Assembly (NCBI GenBank): GCA_009869945.1
Contig: WIXG01000268.1
Location: 1 to 64,000, forward strand
Reading direction: 5' to 3'
Source: Mesaphorura yosii
Lineage: Eukaryota; Arthropoda; Collembola; Poduromorpha; Tullbergiidae
Length of the DNA: 64,000 bases
Part shown: positions 32,529 to 47,500 of the stretch, piece by piece
How the letters are laid out: the number at the start of each line of letters is the position of its first letter
Position numbering within the stretch: the stretch's first letter is position 1
Made by a program: the position numbers and the translations under genes
The notes under the pieces: generated by a model
Databases searched by the model: none
The model's input: the letters and a program-made list of their open reading frames with translations, nothing else
What the model was told of the DNA's origin: nothing

Positions 32529-35500
32529 CTACACCATCGTAATATTCCTTCTTTTACTATTCACCGAGGTGAGAGAACCCTGATGATGATTCATTGATGA
32601 GGTATTTGTGGAGTTGTCGTACTGGGGCATTTGTGGCATTAAGTGACTGGGAGCATTACTCGGAATCATTCTACCGTTCATGCCTTGATGGGGCATGTAG
32701 CCTCCATTCATCATCATCCGCTGCTGCTGTTGATGCTGGTAAGCTGGCGGTGGGATTTGCATCGTGTAACTATCCATATCCATTGTTCGGTAGTTCTCTT
32801 GATCACTCTCGCTACAACTATTATAGTCTGTCGCACCTTTTATGGACTTCACTGTCGGGTCGCTGGAACAGCTCTCGTAGTCGGTGAGCGTCGTGGTCCG
32901 GATGCGACCACCGCCAGAACTAGAGTCGAGACTCGTTTTACGCGCTGCGGCAGCAGCAGCGTCGCTGATTGACTGGAATGAGCGCGTGGAGGAGCCCGGC
33001 GAGATGTTGTGGTGGCCATGGCCCTCTCCCGCTGGCTGCAGCTGGTGTGGGTGGTACTGCTGCGGGTTTTGCGGGTACATGTGCAGGTTGGGGTTCTGGT
33101 ACGCAGTGTAGTGCGGATGCTGCTGCGGCTGCTGTCCGCCGTAAATACTTTGTCTTTTCTCGTGCTCCTGAAGCAACTCCGAAGCTGACCAGTGAATCGG
33201 TGCTTTCGTTTGATCGGATGAGATGGTAGAAATGTGAGTGTCTGTGGACCCCATACCTTTCTGGTTTCTCCTTGAGCAGCACACACAAATCAGGATGATG
33301 GCCACAACCAGAACGATGAAGGCTACCACGCCGAGGATTATTGCGATGATTTCTCCTGTGCTTAACGACTTCTTCGAGCTTGACTCCGACGACTCGTCCT
33401 GCCCATCGGCATCATCGCCATTGCTCAGATTCCCGTGCGAGCCGCCATGTGAGCCATCGTTCGTTGGTGGTGGTACAAGATGGACTTCAACGATGTTCGA
33501 GAAGTCCCCTTTACGTCCTTCCCGGTCAATCGCGACGACTGACAAGTAGTAAATTCGGTAGGATGGAAAATTCAGTGTGAAGTTAACCGGAGCGCCAGCC
33601 TGCGAAGTTTCTACAATCGTTTCCTTGAGCACGAGTCTTCCTTTCCTGGATTTCTCTGTCCAGTAGATTTGGTACTCCTTCGGCAGCCCCAAATCGTAGT
33701 CTTCGCCGGGCGACGTGAATCCGAGAATGGCTGCTTGGTTGTACGAGTTAATGAGTTTCAGGTTGCCAATGCGCGAGGGCGGGTAGGTTCCAGGGTCCTT
33801 AGAGTTGAGAACCTTGACGGTGTACGAGTAAATGACTCGTTCGTTGTAAGGCATAGTGCGCAGGGGGAGAATAGACGACGACGGCGAGGAGGTAAGCGGA
33901 AGCATGGCTGTCACTTGCGGCAGAAACGAAGATCCACAGCACGTCGGCGGGTTCGGGGAGCTGAGCATTGCAGGCGGTGGGGCAGACGTTCCATCACGAG
34001 TGTAGTATTTGGAGCGGTACGGCGAAGTGGTCACTTTGACAGTGATGTCCAGGATGGTCATGTGGGATGCTGCGTTCGGGATGATGTACTTGGAGTAGAT
34101 TCCATCTCCTTGAGTGATGTCGGGATCTGGAACGAAGACAAGACAAGAGAAATGATTTCATCTCACGCCTGATTTCACGCGGAACGCCGAGTCTCCAAAG
34201 TGAATTGAAGTGAATAATTGGCGCACAAGAAGATTGCAGGCGCTTACAAGCAGTTTCGTAGTTTGCAGTTTTCTGCTGACATGAGGTTGACAATTTTGCA
34301 AACGAGATTTCGATTTTATGTATCACACAACATTTCACAATAACTTTGCGTAGGAGTCAGTCAATCAAAGCGAAAGACAATCAAATCAGGGCGACAAGAT
34401 GAAACTCTAGTCTGCTCGGTCCTGAATTGCATTACGCGATGGAATCCGGGTCGAAAACAAAAGTTTAACCTCCAGAAACGAAAAGACCGACCAAAGTAGT
34501 TCACCCATATACGCCCTTCACTCAATATCGAATAAACGTCGTGTCCTCGTCTCGTTGACGCTGTCGCGTCGTTGGCTAAATGATCAACCGAAAAGTTGCT
34601 CTGGTCCTAAACCTTAAACAATGAACAACGGCAAAGAGGCAAAGCGCGCCCGACAAGAAAAGTAGTAGAATAGAATAGTAAACTCAACTTTTACGAAAGT
34701 GAAAGCGCTTTTGGATGGATTACGACTTGACTTGGAGAAAACGAAAACTTTGGCGCAAGAAATCTAGAACAAAGACGACAAAAGGTTACGACAAAGTCTT
34801 CTCGGAAAAGTTTTGATAAAGCTCACATATCTTTATCATCGTGGCGATCATCTGCGAGAATGGAGCTTAAAAGTATTTATCCGCCCGTCAATTTTCATTT
34901 GAGCCGGGCTTCCGCCAAGTACAGCGACAGCGACTCAAGTTGAGGAAAATGGAAAATTAGGAAACAAACGGTTACGGGCGGCAGGGCAGGAAAATTGATT
35001 TCCAATTCACATTCGCATTCACAAACGCAAAAAATGGCTGAATTGAATTTATGCAGATTATCCGAAATTTCGATATCCAAAGGCTTCAATTTAAATTATA
35101 AAAGTTTCAATGGTGTTTGTGAGTCGGTAAAGTCGCAAATCCCTGACAGCAAATTTTCTGCGTGGGAAGCCACATTGCTCTGGCTTCTATGCTTCTTACC
35201 TCCGTTTCCATTGTCAAGCAGGCTGACACTCCATTTTCCGTTGATGAGGGCAACGACGTCGGCACCAATTACGGGTGAGCCTCCGCGTTTCACGTCGGCG
35301 TACAGAATGAGCGGCTGCTGCTCCATGTTGACGACCCGCGTGTCTTCGACGTTGGAGAAGATGCGCACGTTCAGGTCGTCCGTGGCTGAACTTGAGGAGC
35401 CTCCGCCAGCCGTCACGACTTGCACAAAGTGGGATTGGTGCGAGTCACCTACAAGGACAGAAGAAAATAGTTTTATAGGGTTGGCCAGTGGAGAAAGAAG

Positions 35501-38500
35501 AACCGAGAGAGCATCTTCTTTGTATTCACGGATGAATAAACAACTTCAATGTAAAGTCCAGAAAAGTTTCATACGCTGAGCTCATTTCGTACTCAGGCCC
35601 CGTACACTTTACTTACCAAGTCTCTGAATTCGGTACCGCCAGATTCCGGGCTGATCAATTGTCGCATCAATTTTGATTATGTTGATGTCGTGGAGCTTGG
35701 AAACTTTGTCCGTGTACTTTGAGCCGGACGGGCTTATGAGTTCGACTTGGTTTACTTTCGGATCAATTGGGTTCGGGACGTAGATGAAGAACTCGCCAGG
35801 TGCTTGTGAGGAGTCGTAGCTGAAGGAGGACTCAATGAAGGACGGAGCGTCGCCTTTGAATTCCTCCTGATGGATCTGCGGAAGGATAAACGAACAAGCG
35901 AGGAATTTAGTCATTAGTTTAAGTAAGTAATCCACGCCAGCACCGCACAGCACTTAATTAAGGAGCTTAATTATGAGTACACGGTCAAAATTGAATTCGC
36001 GACAGCACAGCTCGACTCGCCTCGTTTCGACACGCCTGTCTTAATTCTCGTGCTTCAGGGCGCAAAGTAATCGCGCATCTCATCATCATCACCATAAAAA
36101 ATAGTGCTTATTCATTTCGCGTATTTTTATCGCCGTTTTAATGAAAAGTGTGCTAATTAATTACGCGCTTATATCATTACGGCTACAACGTGTTCTAATT
36201 ATAATCCATTTAATTATATGCTCGCATTGTTACGAAGAAAAGAACGGCGAATGGAGAAAGTTCGTTCCCTCCTCATCAAACTCTAATCTACTCCCACTCT
36301 TGCATGGTGCAGTAATTAAATATTCATAATTAATCCGGAGCGAGGGGGCTTAAGACTTAAGTACTTAAAGCTCCCTGGCTTGGGTTGGCCTGGCGTGGGC
36401 TGGCAATATGAAATTTATGGCGGCTCCGCTCTAATTTTCTCTTCTTTGGGAGTTTCCTTTTGTTTTTCCTTGCATTTTGCCATTGCCATTTTGCTGGTTG
36501 CTCGTTCAGATCTTTCATGATTCACAAAATGCACTCGAAATGAATGCAAATGCGCCTCGGAAAGCCTGCAGGAGCTTAGAAAAGACTTCCACAGGCACAT
36601 AACAGCGTGCGTGCGTGCGCACTCCCCCCGCCGACATTATTTTAATTCTACCAATTCCAAATTTTCTCAGAATCGAACTTGGATTCATTGCAAAGTTCGG
36701 CGGCCGTCGCCGCGTCGCGTCGCGGCCAGCTCAGAGTAACATAACGAGTCTGTAACGAAAGTTGGTATGGTTTGGTAGTTGAACAAAAGTTTTTCCTGCT
36801 TTTTTATATTCTTTCATTTCCGCTTGAATTATTAAATAGTCTAATGAACAAATGAGCGGAGCAGCAATTCAGTCGGCTTTGCCTGGCTGCAGTGAAAGTC
36901 AAAGACGCGACGCGACTAGCTTTTGTTGAGTTAAATGAACTTACTGACTTGACTTTGAATAAAAGTCAAGGCAAATCACAGACGTTCGCTCAAAACCTCG
37001 CCATCGCCATTCACATCGCCTACACTGCGTAGCAAGGCGTTGGGCAAGTGATTTAGGGCGCAAGGCCAATTCCAGGCGGCAGGCCAGGGGAATAATGAAC
37101 CTCTGAATCTGAACACAGAATGAACCCGTCTTCGTCTTGTATGAAGATTTACATTTGCCTTGCAGCAACAGCAGAGCAGACAAAGATATTCTGGGCGAAA
37201 GCAAAACTTTATGTCCCGTCTCCTTAATTTTCGCGAGCTCTCGCAAATTAAAGCTGCATCGCGCTGGAATTCAACATAATTTAACTCCTCCGCAATTATG
37301 AAATGCGAAAGGCGAAACGCTTGTCTGTAGTCTTCAAGTCAGGCTTTGCTTTGCTTGTGCCACTGCTCTAAATTCTGCCTTGCTTTAGAATTCCGCTCGG
37401 CGAATACGAATTCTGTTCACATGTGAAGATAATTATGTTTACACGGCCGCTCGGCCAAGCCATACCGAAGAGTGGAACAGAAAAAAGAAATTATTAAACT
37501 TTTGTAATTTTATGATTACAGCGGGCAACGGCAGCGGCGACGGCGGCCCGGTTGAATTGTGAAATTGGATCACTCCGTGCGTCTCGTCTAATTACATCTC
37601 GAACCATATAAAGTGAGACCACGTTCGTGTGAGAGTCATTTGCCATTGCCATTTGCTTGCTTTGCTCTTCTGTGCTTTCTTCATCAATTACGGGCAGGGC
37701 ATATAGCATATTTAAGCGCAAGAAAAGATAACGCGGACGCGAACGCGATGGCATGCGTATTTAAAGTGATGCGGTGGCGATGCGTGAGACGAGGCAAAAT
37801 GCGTATAATTTGAATGTAATTACACAAACACAAACTCAGTTAGTCAGTTCTCCGTCTAAGTCTCAGCTGCTGTCTAATGCGAATGTGAGTCAATGGAACA
37901 GCCGCAGCAGCAGCAGTCCAACAGGCATTTCGCAAGAGAAAAGAATAGGACGAATGCTTTTCTTGGAATGCTGAATGAAATGAGTGAATTTGGTTCATAT
38001 CTTACCAAGATTGGCCATTTGAGTCCAATTCCCCGGCTAAAGTACCGCTGAATGTCTGTCATTGCGTTCACAAGTTGAATATAAGTTGACACTGAAATAG
38101 GCCAAGCACAAGAGAATAAGTCGGGATAAGCAAGGGAAGGCACGGCTAGGCAACGCATGAAATGAGAATAATGTCATCATGTGGGGCCATATGAATTTAA
38201 TCATCCGGAAAATGATAAAAGTTAATACTCCCAAGTAGTAACAAGTAACTGTGTAATCCCTGCAAGCAGCAGCACTTACTGTGTGACATCGGTCCAACGC
38301 CCGTCTCACGAATTGTAAAATGCGGGCTGTTTGTGCCATGCGAGAGCGACGCAATCTTCCCGTCTCCAGCCGATGGATACTCAATCGTCGCGATCGCCAC
38401 CTCTTCTTGCCGGAGGAGCTGTAGCGAGGCTTCAAAGTCAATTGATGAAATGGTACCCTGACTAATCAGAATAATGACGGAGCCTGGCACACGTTGCCCG

Positions 38501-41500
38501 TTCAGTTTCAGCATCTGAGGATGAAAAAGAAAAATTCTATCATAAGACATAAATTCCAGTCGCGCCGTCGTCGTAGTCGTGGGTCGTGAGTCTCTTCATT
38601 CGCTGAGCGCGAGCGGCACGTTAAAATCACATTCGAATTCAAGTCTCACACTCACTCAGCGACTCACATCGGCCGAAATTAATCAATGAATCAAATACAT
38701 AATTTTGAAGGGTCAGCCCAGCGCAGCAGCGAGCGCAGAGAAACATTGAAACATATTCCCATCACTCTTCTTAAAAATAGTTATTATTACAGTCAGACTG
38801 CCGGCCGTGCCATCGCATTCGCCGTTTCGTCCCCTCGCAGATTTCTCCGGCTCGCAGTGCAGCAGTGCAAAGATGATGAAATGAAATTGAAACAACGAGG
38901 AAGAGGGCCGACGACTCTGAGACGAGAAATGTACACAAGGGAGAAACTCGGTCTGACTGGAGAAAGTAAATTGTGAAATTGTACTTCCAAACGCCACACG
39001 GCACAAGCAGAAAAGAGTCGACAGTCTGTTTATACTCACTACTCACTGAAATGACAATAATAATAGTTACAGTAATCGCGATGGCGATGGCAGTGGCAAT
39101 AATAAAATTGAGCTCACTTCATGAATCATAGGCATTGGCTTCACGTCGTGTTGCACTTTCCCCGACGCTCTTCTACTCTGTTCTCCTGCTATTTTTACCC
39201 TCAAAAATAAATATTGCCTTCTTGCCTTGCCTCGGCGTGCCACGCCATAAAGTATCAAAGCCAAGCCACTTTAGGCACTGCGATGGCTCACTCCTCCACA
39301 ACCATTTGTATTACATTCTCCAGGCTGGCAGACAGGCAGGCATTTTTATTTGTTTAGTAGATTAACTTGTGGGCTCAGAAGAAATATAAATTAAATTCAA
39401 AATAAATAAATACTAAAGCAGTCTAGGCTAGGCTTGAGCTTGACCTGATGCTGTGTGGGCACGGGCCAGAATCAAATTAGTACGAAGCAGGACGCGGACT
39501 GGACGCGTTTTAATGTAATAAACGAAGAGGCCGGACCCTGGCTCCCTTCCTGATGATGCAGGCGAAGTCTTAACCACAAACATCAATTATAATTTGTGAG
39601 GCCCGGAATTGCTTGAATACACGCTGGAGACAGAAACAAACGACGTAAATTGGATTGCATCGCTGCAGTGAAGGTCCGAGCTCTGGGGCCGCATTTCGCA
39701 TTCTGCTACGACGCCCAAGAACCTACCGCAACGTTAGGTTAGGTGCAGTAAACGTTAATTCTTTGAGCACACACAAAACAATAACGCTCATTAGTAAGCT
39801 GATACGACGATGTGACTCATGGAGCAAATAGTAAACAGTAAACAGGGAGGCCCAAATCCCAAACAAAGTCTCATTGCCTGCATGCATGCGCGCGTTGCAT
39901 ACGTAATTATTTACGGTGCGATGGGTGCAGCGCAATATGTACAAGAATGAATGAACCTTCGACATGACGGAAGGAAGAAGACTCGTCGCCGTTGACGCGT
40001 CGCATCCTCATCCTGATTCCTGTGTGTGCGTGCGCGTGAAGAAAGCATTTTCCCGTGTGCCGTGAGTTTATGGCCTACGCGGTGTATGGCGATGACGGTG
40101 ACTCGTAATTGCACAGGGAACTCGAACAAATGAGAACGGAAGGATATTAAAAGATTTGTCCAGCCGTGCCGTGTGATGCCGTGCCGGAGTGTCGGTGGAG
40201 TCGAAAAATTGCATCGAACACAAATAAATTGAACAACATGAATCTTGTCGATTTCAGACCCAAACCAAACCAAGTCGGAGACCGAGTCCGAGGTCGAGAC
40301 AGGTTACACTCTATTAGTCTCAATGAACCTGACAGCTCATCCCATTCGCTTTCTCTCAACTCTACGCTGGCCACGCACGGCAAGGCAAGACTCTTGGCTC
40401 GGCGTGAGATTTCTTTTTCTGAGTGTGTGTGTGGCATGGCACATATTGGCTTAAAACTGCTTTTAACTCCATATGTGTCGCGTTATTATTGTGTTGTGTA
40501 CACACGAAATGTGAAATGAGTACACAAATCCTGAAAAGTCCTCGCGCTCGCCTTCTCCGTTCCCGATGATGAGGTTAAGGAAGAGGAAGAATGAAAAGCA
40601 ACTGTTGTGATCTTCGCCTTCGCCTTCTCACACTCGTCTCGAACAAGACTGTTGACAAAGTGTCTCTTTCTTCCATTCTTCTCTCACTCTCACCGCCGAG
40701 CTCGCACCGCACCGCACCGTGTCACATTATTAGAAAAGTACACAATGCGGCAAAATACGGGGCCAAGCACAAGAAATCAGAGGCTCGAATTCGAATTTGG
40801 AGAGGGTACAAGTAACAAGCCGCAGTAGTAACAAGATTAACGAGTAGACACGGATAAAAAGACTGGCAAAGGTTTGAATTACATTGATTGCCTGAGCGAT
40901 TCCTTTCCGCAGCGAGAGTCCGCTTCCACCGCCGCTGCTGCTGCTGCTCGACACGACGTGGATATTCGACCCGCTTCCTCCGCCCCCCACACCGGCCGAG
41001 CCCGGTCCGTGTCCGCTGCCGCTGCTCGCGCTGATGGAGTCTAGATTTGGGTACGGAGGCAGTTTCTCGGCGAGGGTCGCCCGTAGATTCTCGTCGAGAG
41101 TCGTCATGTTGGCGAGGATCTGCACGTGCTGGCTCACGGTGATCAGGCCAATCTGCGTGGCTGGTGCTAAATCATACTTGATAAATTTCCGGATGGCCAG
41201 TTTCAGATACTTCCAGACGTCCTGAGTAAACAGAGTAAAGAAAACGTGAGTTGAGTAACATTTACGCCTTACGCACTTGGCGCACATGCGTTTATGTACA
41301 CAAGAGCTTATTGTCGTGTATCGTCAATCAATGTCGGGTCGGGCGAGTGATTGTGATTAGGAGCAAGAGTACGAGATGTACGTTTATGGTCATTGCCTTG
41401 CATTGCCAATTGATTGAAAAGAGACTGAAAGTGACATATTACAAACACTACACATGTTTCTGCCCTCCTCGTGCAAGCAAATGTCTTAAACAGGCATTAA

Positions 41501-44500
41501 TTTTATGGTGACCAAAGGAGCCGCCACCACCTGCATGGACAATGCAGAAAACCTGTTTTTGAAGTCTCAACAGGTTGAACTTGCACTTGCAACTCGCGAC
41601 TGGGCATTGTTACACTTAATTGAATCGTACGCGGTCTACAATTACAATTCACAACACGATAGAGAAAGAAAAAGTGATCTCATTCCGCCCTGCTCTGCGA
41701 GTAATGAAAGACGGCATTAAATAATATCGCGCTAATGCGCTGTAATTTGTCGGTTTTTATTGCATACATGCAAATGCAATGCAAATGAGCCCACATTTTG
41801 TCAATTGTTGACTTTCAAAGGCGTTCATGTGTTTCAGAATTCGCGCATTTGTTCTGGAAGGAGTTGCTGATGTTAATTGCTCAATTCAGCGGCATTTCAA
41901 TGCAGCTGGAGGCTATTTAAAAACTCTCTCGTGTCGTGAATTTAATATTGAAATGGAATCGGAAACGGAAACAAATATTATTATGCCGTGCCATTTAAAC
42001 CAAGCTCCGTGAAGTGTGGTGGTCTATAGTGCGGATGTTTTATTGTAGTATACATATACGGGTTACGTATTTATATTTACCCGTAGATTCATATTTCCTG
42101 TCTCTTCTATAAGCAGGACATAGCGTGGTTGGGTGAGTTGCTTGATGACAAATTCCGGTGTGGTGGACCCAAATCCAGCGGCAGACGCGGTCCGCTCGTC
42201 GTCAGCATCGAATCTGTGAAGGGAATAAAAAAGAGCGTAGCGTATTAAAATCATGGACAGGTAGGGCATAAATTACGCCGCGCCACCGCGTCGCGCCGTG
42301 TGTACATAGCAATTAAAGCGTGATGACAGTGGCATGGACATTATATTTCATTTCCTGTGCTGAAACTTTTTATTTATCGCATTGTATTGCATTTGCTATT
42401 TGCATCTCGCTGTCCCTAAATTGAATCAAGAGCATCATGCTCACGCCGAAATTAAACCTTGGAGCATGGCAGACATGAGTGGCAGTGGGACAACAATTTT
42501 AAACTTTTTATCGCCATCGCCAAATGCGTAACGTAACGCGTTATGCGTTCCACGCACCGCACAGGAAGGAAGGAAGGAAGCCGCATCGCATCATCATGAC
42601 GGCTTGGCTTGGCTTAGCTTGGCTGCTCACTTTGTCAAAACTTTGCCTTGCCTCTGCTTCTAAACTTGCAGTAATTATGCAGTTGGACAATGCGACAATG
42701 CAGGCAGTCTGGCAGTCAGTTGCTGAATGTATGGCACTAATTCACTTTCATTCCAAACAAAAGGATTTAGATTAAAGGACTGAGTGAGTGCTGGCTATGC
42801 CATGCAGTCATGCTGGCTGACTGGGGCTAGACTGGACTGGAAAGTGGAAGTGAGGAAGTTGGAGGTATGCATAACACTTTTTTACACTCTACTTTACAAC
42901 TTCCAGTTGTGATACCCAACAAGCCGTACCGTGGCTGATGGCTCGGCTTTATTCAGGTGCTACGCTGCTGTGCAGTGCGGGCGGCGCGGGTGGGTTGCAT
43001 GCTCAGGAACCATAAAATCCAATCCTGTCTGCCATACCGTGCCGTGCAGGCCCGAACATTGAGACTTGAATGGAGAGGAGATTATTTTTTGTCGTAACAA
43101 TTTGCATGCATTGTTTTCCTTTCTACTCGCGCTACGCTGTCGACTGGTGCTTGTCGCTTGTACTTTAGTTTCCTACTTTCTTTCATCAAATCTAATTAGA
43201 GAACAATCAACACACTTAAACCAAGCTGTTCGCATTCACGACTGCGGGGAAGGAAGCAAGAATTGTCCATTAAAGGCGTATAAAACCCGGTACGGCATGG
43301 GCTTTGATTCGGGAATAGAGTTTAATGCACTTAAATGTCGATTCTCTCAGTACGGGTTGGCTTCCTCCTGAACGACCATAATAAGGAAACCAAATACCAA
43401 TATTTGATGATACAGAATCCAATAAAACTGAAAGAGCACACTTAAATTATAAAATTCTTTGCTTTTGCCTTTGCGCATCGTCAATTTATTGAACCCGAAT
43501 AAAAGTAGACGCAAAGGATAAGAAGGAAATTCCTGCACTCAGAAGCCAACACGCAACGTGAAGCAATTTGCGAATTGATGGCCTACTTAACGGCCACCGC
43601 CACTTTCGTCTCTGTTGTCGTTTTTAGTTTTTACCTGAGCGGGTGAGCAAAACGGCAAAAAGTGAAACCTGAATAGGAGCGTAATTCTTGACGCACACGC
43701 CGTTATGGATTCTTATGTTCCGTTCTCAATATGTCAATAACAAAAACTGCAGGCAGCCAATACGCGTCATGCAGCGTGCTGATGAGTGTTCCGCGTGTAT
43801 TACACCAGTCATTAATTAAATAGAGTGCAATTATACTAAATCAAAGTAATTGCTAGTTTTCAGACGCAGGACGCTGGCTTTAAAGAGGCGAAACGTGAAA
43901 CTATCAAAAATATAGCGATGGCGAAATACACGCGCGGGCTAGTCCAAATCGAGACTGAAGAATAGGTGCAATTAAGAATATCATAGGCGGTGGGCGCTCA
44001 CGTAGCGCTGGGCACAAGAGTTGGAAGAAAAAGAGACGATGCGAGACGGGAAACATACTTAAAACATGATTATGGTCTTTTCACACGTTTAGTTAATTAA
44101 CACATTGTAGATTCACATCGTCCTCGTCAATGGAGGGAAGGAAAGTGAGCAAACAGTCATAATAAAGAAAATCGACCAAATATTGACTCAGGGCGCACGC
44201 AAAGCGCAACGCAGACACTCACCTTGATGTGATGTTATAAAAGTCCGGGTGCGAGAGCATTACTTCTTGAATTGATTTCTGTTTGCACATGAAATTCTGC
44301 TTCGTCGGAGCTCCGCTGTTGTGATTTGTGCCATCGCAAAATTTCTTGACCGACGGGAGCTGGACGTTGGACATGAGCGACGACTGCACGTCTTCGTTGT
44401 TGCTCGCAAAGTCCTGGCCGGTGGCGGGCGTGAAGGCGCAGTCGGAGCCGAGGCTCGAGTCGGTGCAGGCGCCTGACCTATAAAAGTTAATGGAAGATGA

Positions 44501-47500
44501 AACAAAGGGAAAGAATTGGGCTGGGCGCGTTGGTATTTGGTATTTAGGCTAAGAAAGACAAATGATGATTCGCAGTTGCTATTATGAAATTATGATTCTG
44601 ATTGATGAGGCTCTTAGTCAGGCTCTTGTCTTTCATCGTCGTGCGAGTCAAAGGGCAAGAGACATTTGCAGTAAAATGCAGTGCAGCGTAGCTGTTCCAA
44701 TGCGTTATTAATTACTATTATAATCTAATCAAAGACGTCTGACTCCACTCCGCGTCGAGTCGAGATTCCAGCAGAAGAAAGTGGACCAGACCAGAGAGAT
44801 GAAAGAAAAGAGAGCAGCAGCGTGCGGGTTAAAAGATCTTTTGGGGCTCCGCAGCTTAAACTTACTTTTGCTTTACTTTAAACTGAAACTCAACTTTCTG
44901 TCCTGTCAGTGCCCATGTACTCGACTTGTATTTATGCACTAAGACATGAGACTTGGATGGAGCGAGCACTCATTAAATATCCATAATCACACTTCTGAGA
45001 CCCACACTCTGTACATTACTCATGCAGTGGAAGTGGAAAGCGATTTAAACTCAAAACAAGAGAAAACGGGCCCATGACCGCCAGGACGATGGAAAGGAAT
45101 GATCTTCCATATATCTTGCCCTTTGCTTCTTTGCATTGGCTGGCGGTGAAACTAAAATACTGAAAGACTGAGACTGAGACTGAGACTGCTGTTAATTTGT
45201 ACTCTAGAAGTCATTAGTTATTTTGGAAAACAAGTTTACGTAATAATTAAAGGACGAACAAGAACCAGAAATTCTCCTTAGCTCTTGCTCCGCTCCGTGA
45301 GAGAGCTGAGAACAAAAGGATTTCTTCGTACTGCCCGAGAAATTAAATTACCAAAAAGTAAAAGTAAGTTAATGTCTTGTGGAATTGCTATTACGTAGCC
45401 AGGCTGCGCTGCGATGGCTGAGGCGCGCCAAACCTGTGCACTGTGCTCTGAATGAATGATTAACTTACCAGGTTCCTTTCAGAGGTCTGTTGGTGCACGC
45501 CGTTGGTAGCCGCTCCGAGTGGCCATTACTCTCCAAATGATAGGCGACCGGATAAATTGGATCGTTTGGGTAGCCATTCTCCTCAAAGACACCATAACGG
45601 AGTTTGGCCCATTCATGAATAATTGCGCGGTCTGTAAACGCAAACAGAGAAAATTACGGGACAGGTTAAAGTTGGTTAAGTTAACTAAGCCGCAACGACA
45701 GCCAGGCTGGACTTCGGCCGGATTAATAATATTTAAATCATACACTCAGCGATTCAGCAGTGGCAAGTCGGGTCTAAAGTCTCATTATTCTGTAAATTAA
45801 CTCCAATCCAGCGTGATTATGCTAAATATTTAACCTAAAGCAGGTTAATTTCAGTCAGCCGTGAAATTGAACAATTTAGGCGTGGGCTCACTTAATATGC
45901 AAGAGAATTGCTGTGACCCGAGTTAATCTCGTAGTTATTAAAGGAAAAGTGCCAGAACGCCGAATTCATTAACATTAAGAAAAAATTAAGCAACAGGCAC
46001 AGCAAACGCCAATAAAATTAAAAATTAACCTGGAAGGAAGGAAACCGGGCGCGGACACCTAAAAAAGCCAATAACACGAGCCTCAGTTCCTCACGGTTTC
46101 ACTGCCCGTCCTTAATGTGTCATTTCTTATTCCAGACATTTGACAGTACTTAACGAAGTGAAGTGCCAACACGGTACACGGCTGGGCTCCGTCGTGGCGT
46201 GCCCCTCAGCGTGAGCAAATTTATGCTTTATGGAGTTTTAAGAACAGGAAGGAACGAAAACCTACCCGAAGGCAGCATTGCCATTTGCCATGCATCGCAT
46301 TACTTTACTGACAGACTGACTCACAATGTGAATTGCTATTGCTGTTTCTGCCCTGCTGCAGTAAGTTTTTATTTCTTAACTAGTGCTCATTCAGTTGCTC
46401 ATTCCGGCAATGGCGACGGCAACGCAAGACGTCGTCATTAAATTCTATGACGCCTAATATAGTTTAATGAGGAACCCTAAGCGGACAGCGCAGAGCAATG
46501 CGGGCAATGTGCAAGCAAACAACGAAACGAAACAACGATAAAGCAATAGGAAATAGGAATACGCATAAAATCTTAAGATGGACTTCCTCATTTGTTTGGA
46601 TGAACCCGCATTGCCGTTCGCCGGGCGTTCAATGCAGAGAAAAGCAATGGCGGCGTCTATTAAATTAAATAGTGAAGGCTGACGAACTTTTGTTCTGCTT
46701 AAGCAAATGGTGCGAGTACGAATACGAATTCTAACCCGAATTAGGATTGGGAAGGTGCATCATGTATCTGTAAGAAGTATAGAGCTTTCTCCACCCCATG
46801 CCAATTGTCATTTTGCGAGGCATCTCTCCTAATGGGTTCATTTGTGCACAAATCTACATCGTGCATCTTGAGTTTCTGCTTCCTGCCTCCTGACTTTTGT
46901 ATTTTGCTCCTTTGCAGTGGTTCCTGAGTCCTGAGATGCTGATCCCAGGAAGGAAACGCGAAATGACCTCAGAGAGATGTTGAACCGGGAATCTCTTCTG
47001 TTATGTAAATTGTTATTGTATTTATACACCTTTCCATTGAATACTGAATACAAATACTGCGATACGAGTGAGCAACGCGAAATAAATGGTGAAAGTTTAA
47101 ACTTTTCCTTATTTTTTCCATTTCATTCCAGAAAAATAAGGTTAAAAGTCCTCCAGAGTCCCAGAGAGCGTGAATTGTGAATAGAAGAATAGCAAAGAGA
47201 TCTATTTCGGCTCTGGCGATGCGACTGGGAAATAACCTACGAGCCTATGCTGAGCCTACCGGCTGCCTTGCTGAATGCTATTTACTTATAATAATAAATT
47301 TTAATTTTAAAGTTGGTTCGTTTATCCATACGCACTACGCAACTACGCATTGTCATCATAGCCAAAGCCGTCGTTCTCATTACCTGGTGCCAAACTCATT
47401 TGTGCCGACGATCTTGTCCTGTACTCGCTTCCTCCACCGCCGCCACCACCACCACGCCCGACGAAGTAGTGAGCATTTGCAGCCGATTCATTGTACTGCA

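Noticed and set aside
40730-40880. Extension of the CLCA frame beyond 40883 (TFASLFIRVYSLILLL...)
   Set aside because: The donor AAT|GTAATT at 40883/40882 joins in phase to the exon at 38514 and gives the expected VWA order. The hydrophobic extension is intron read-through.
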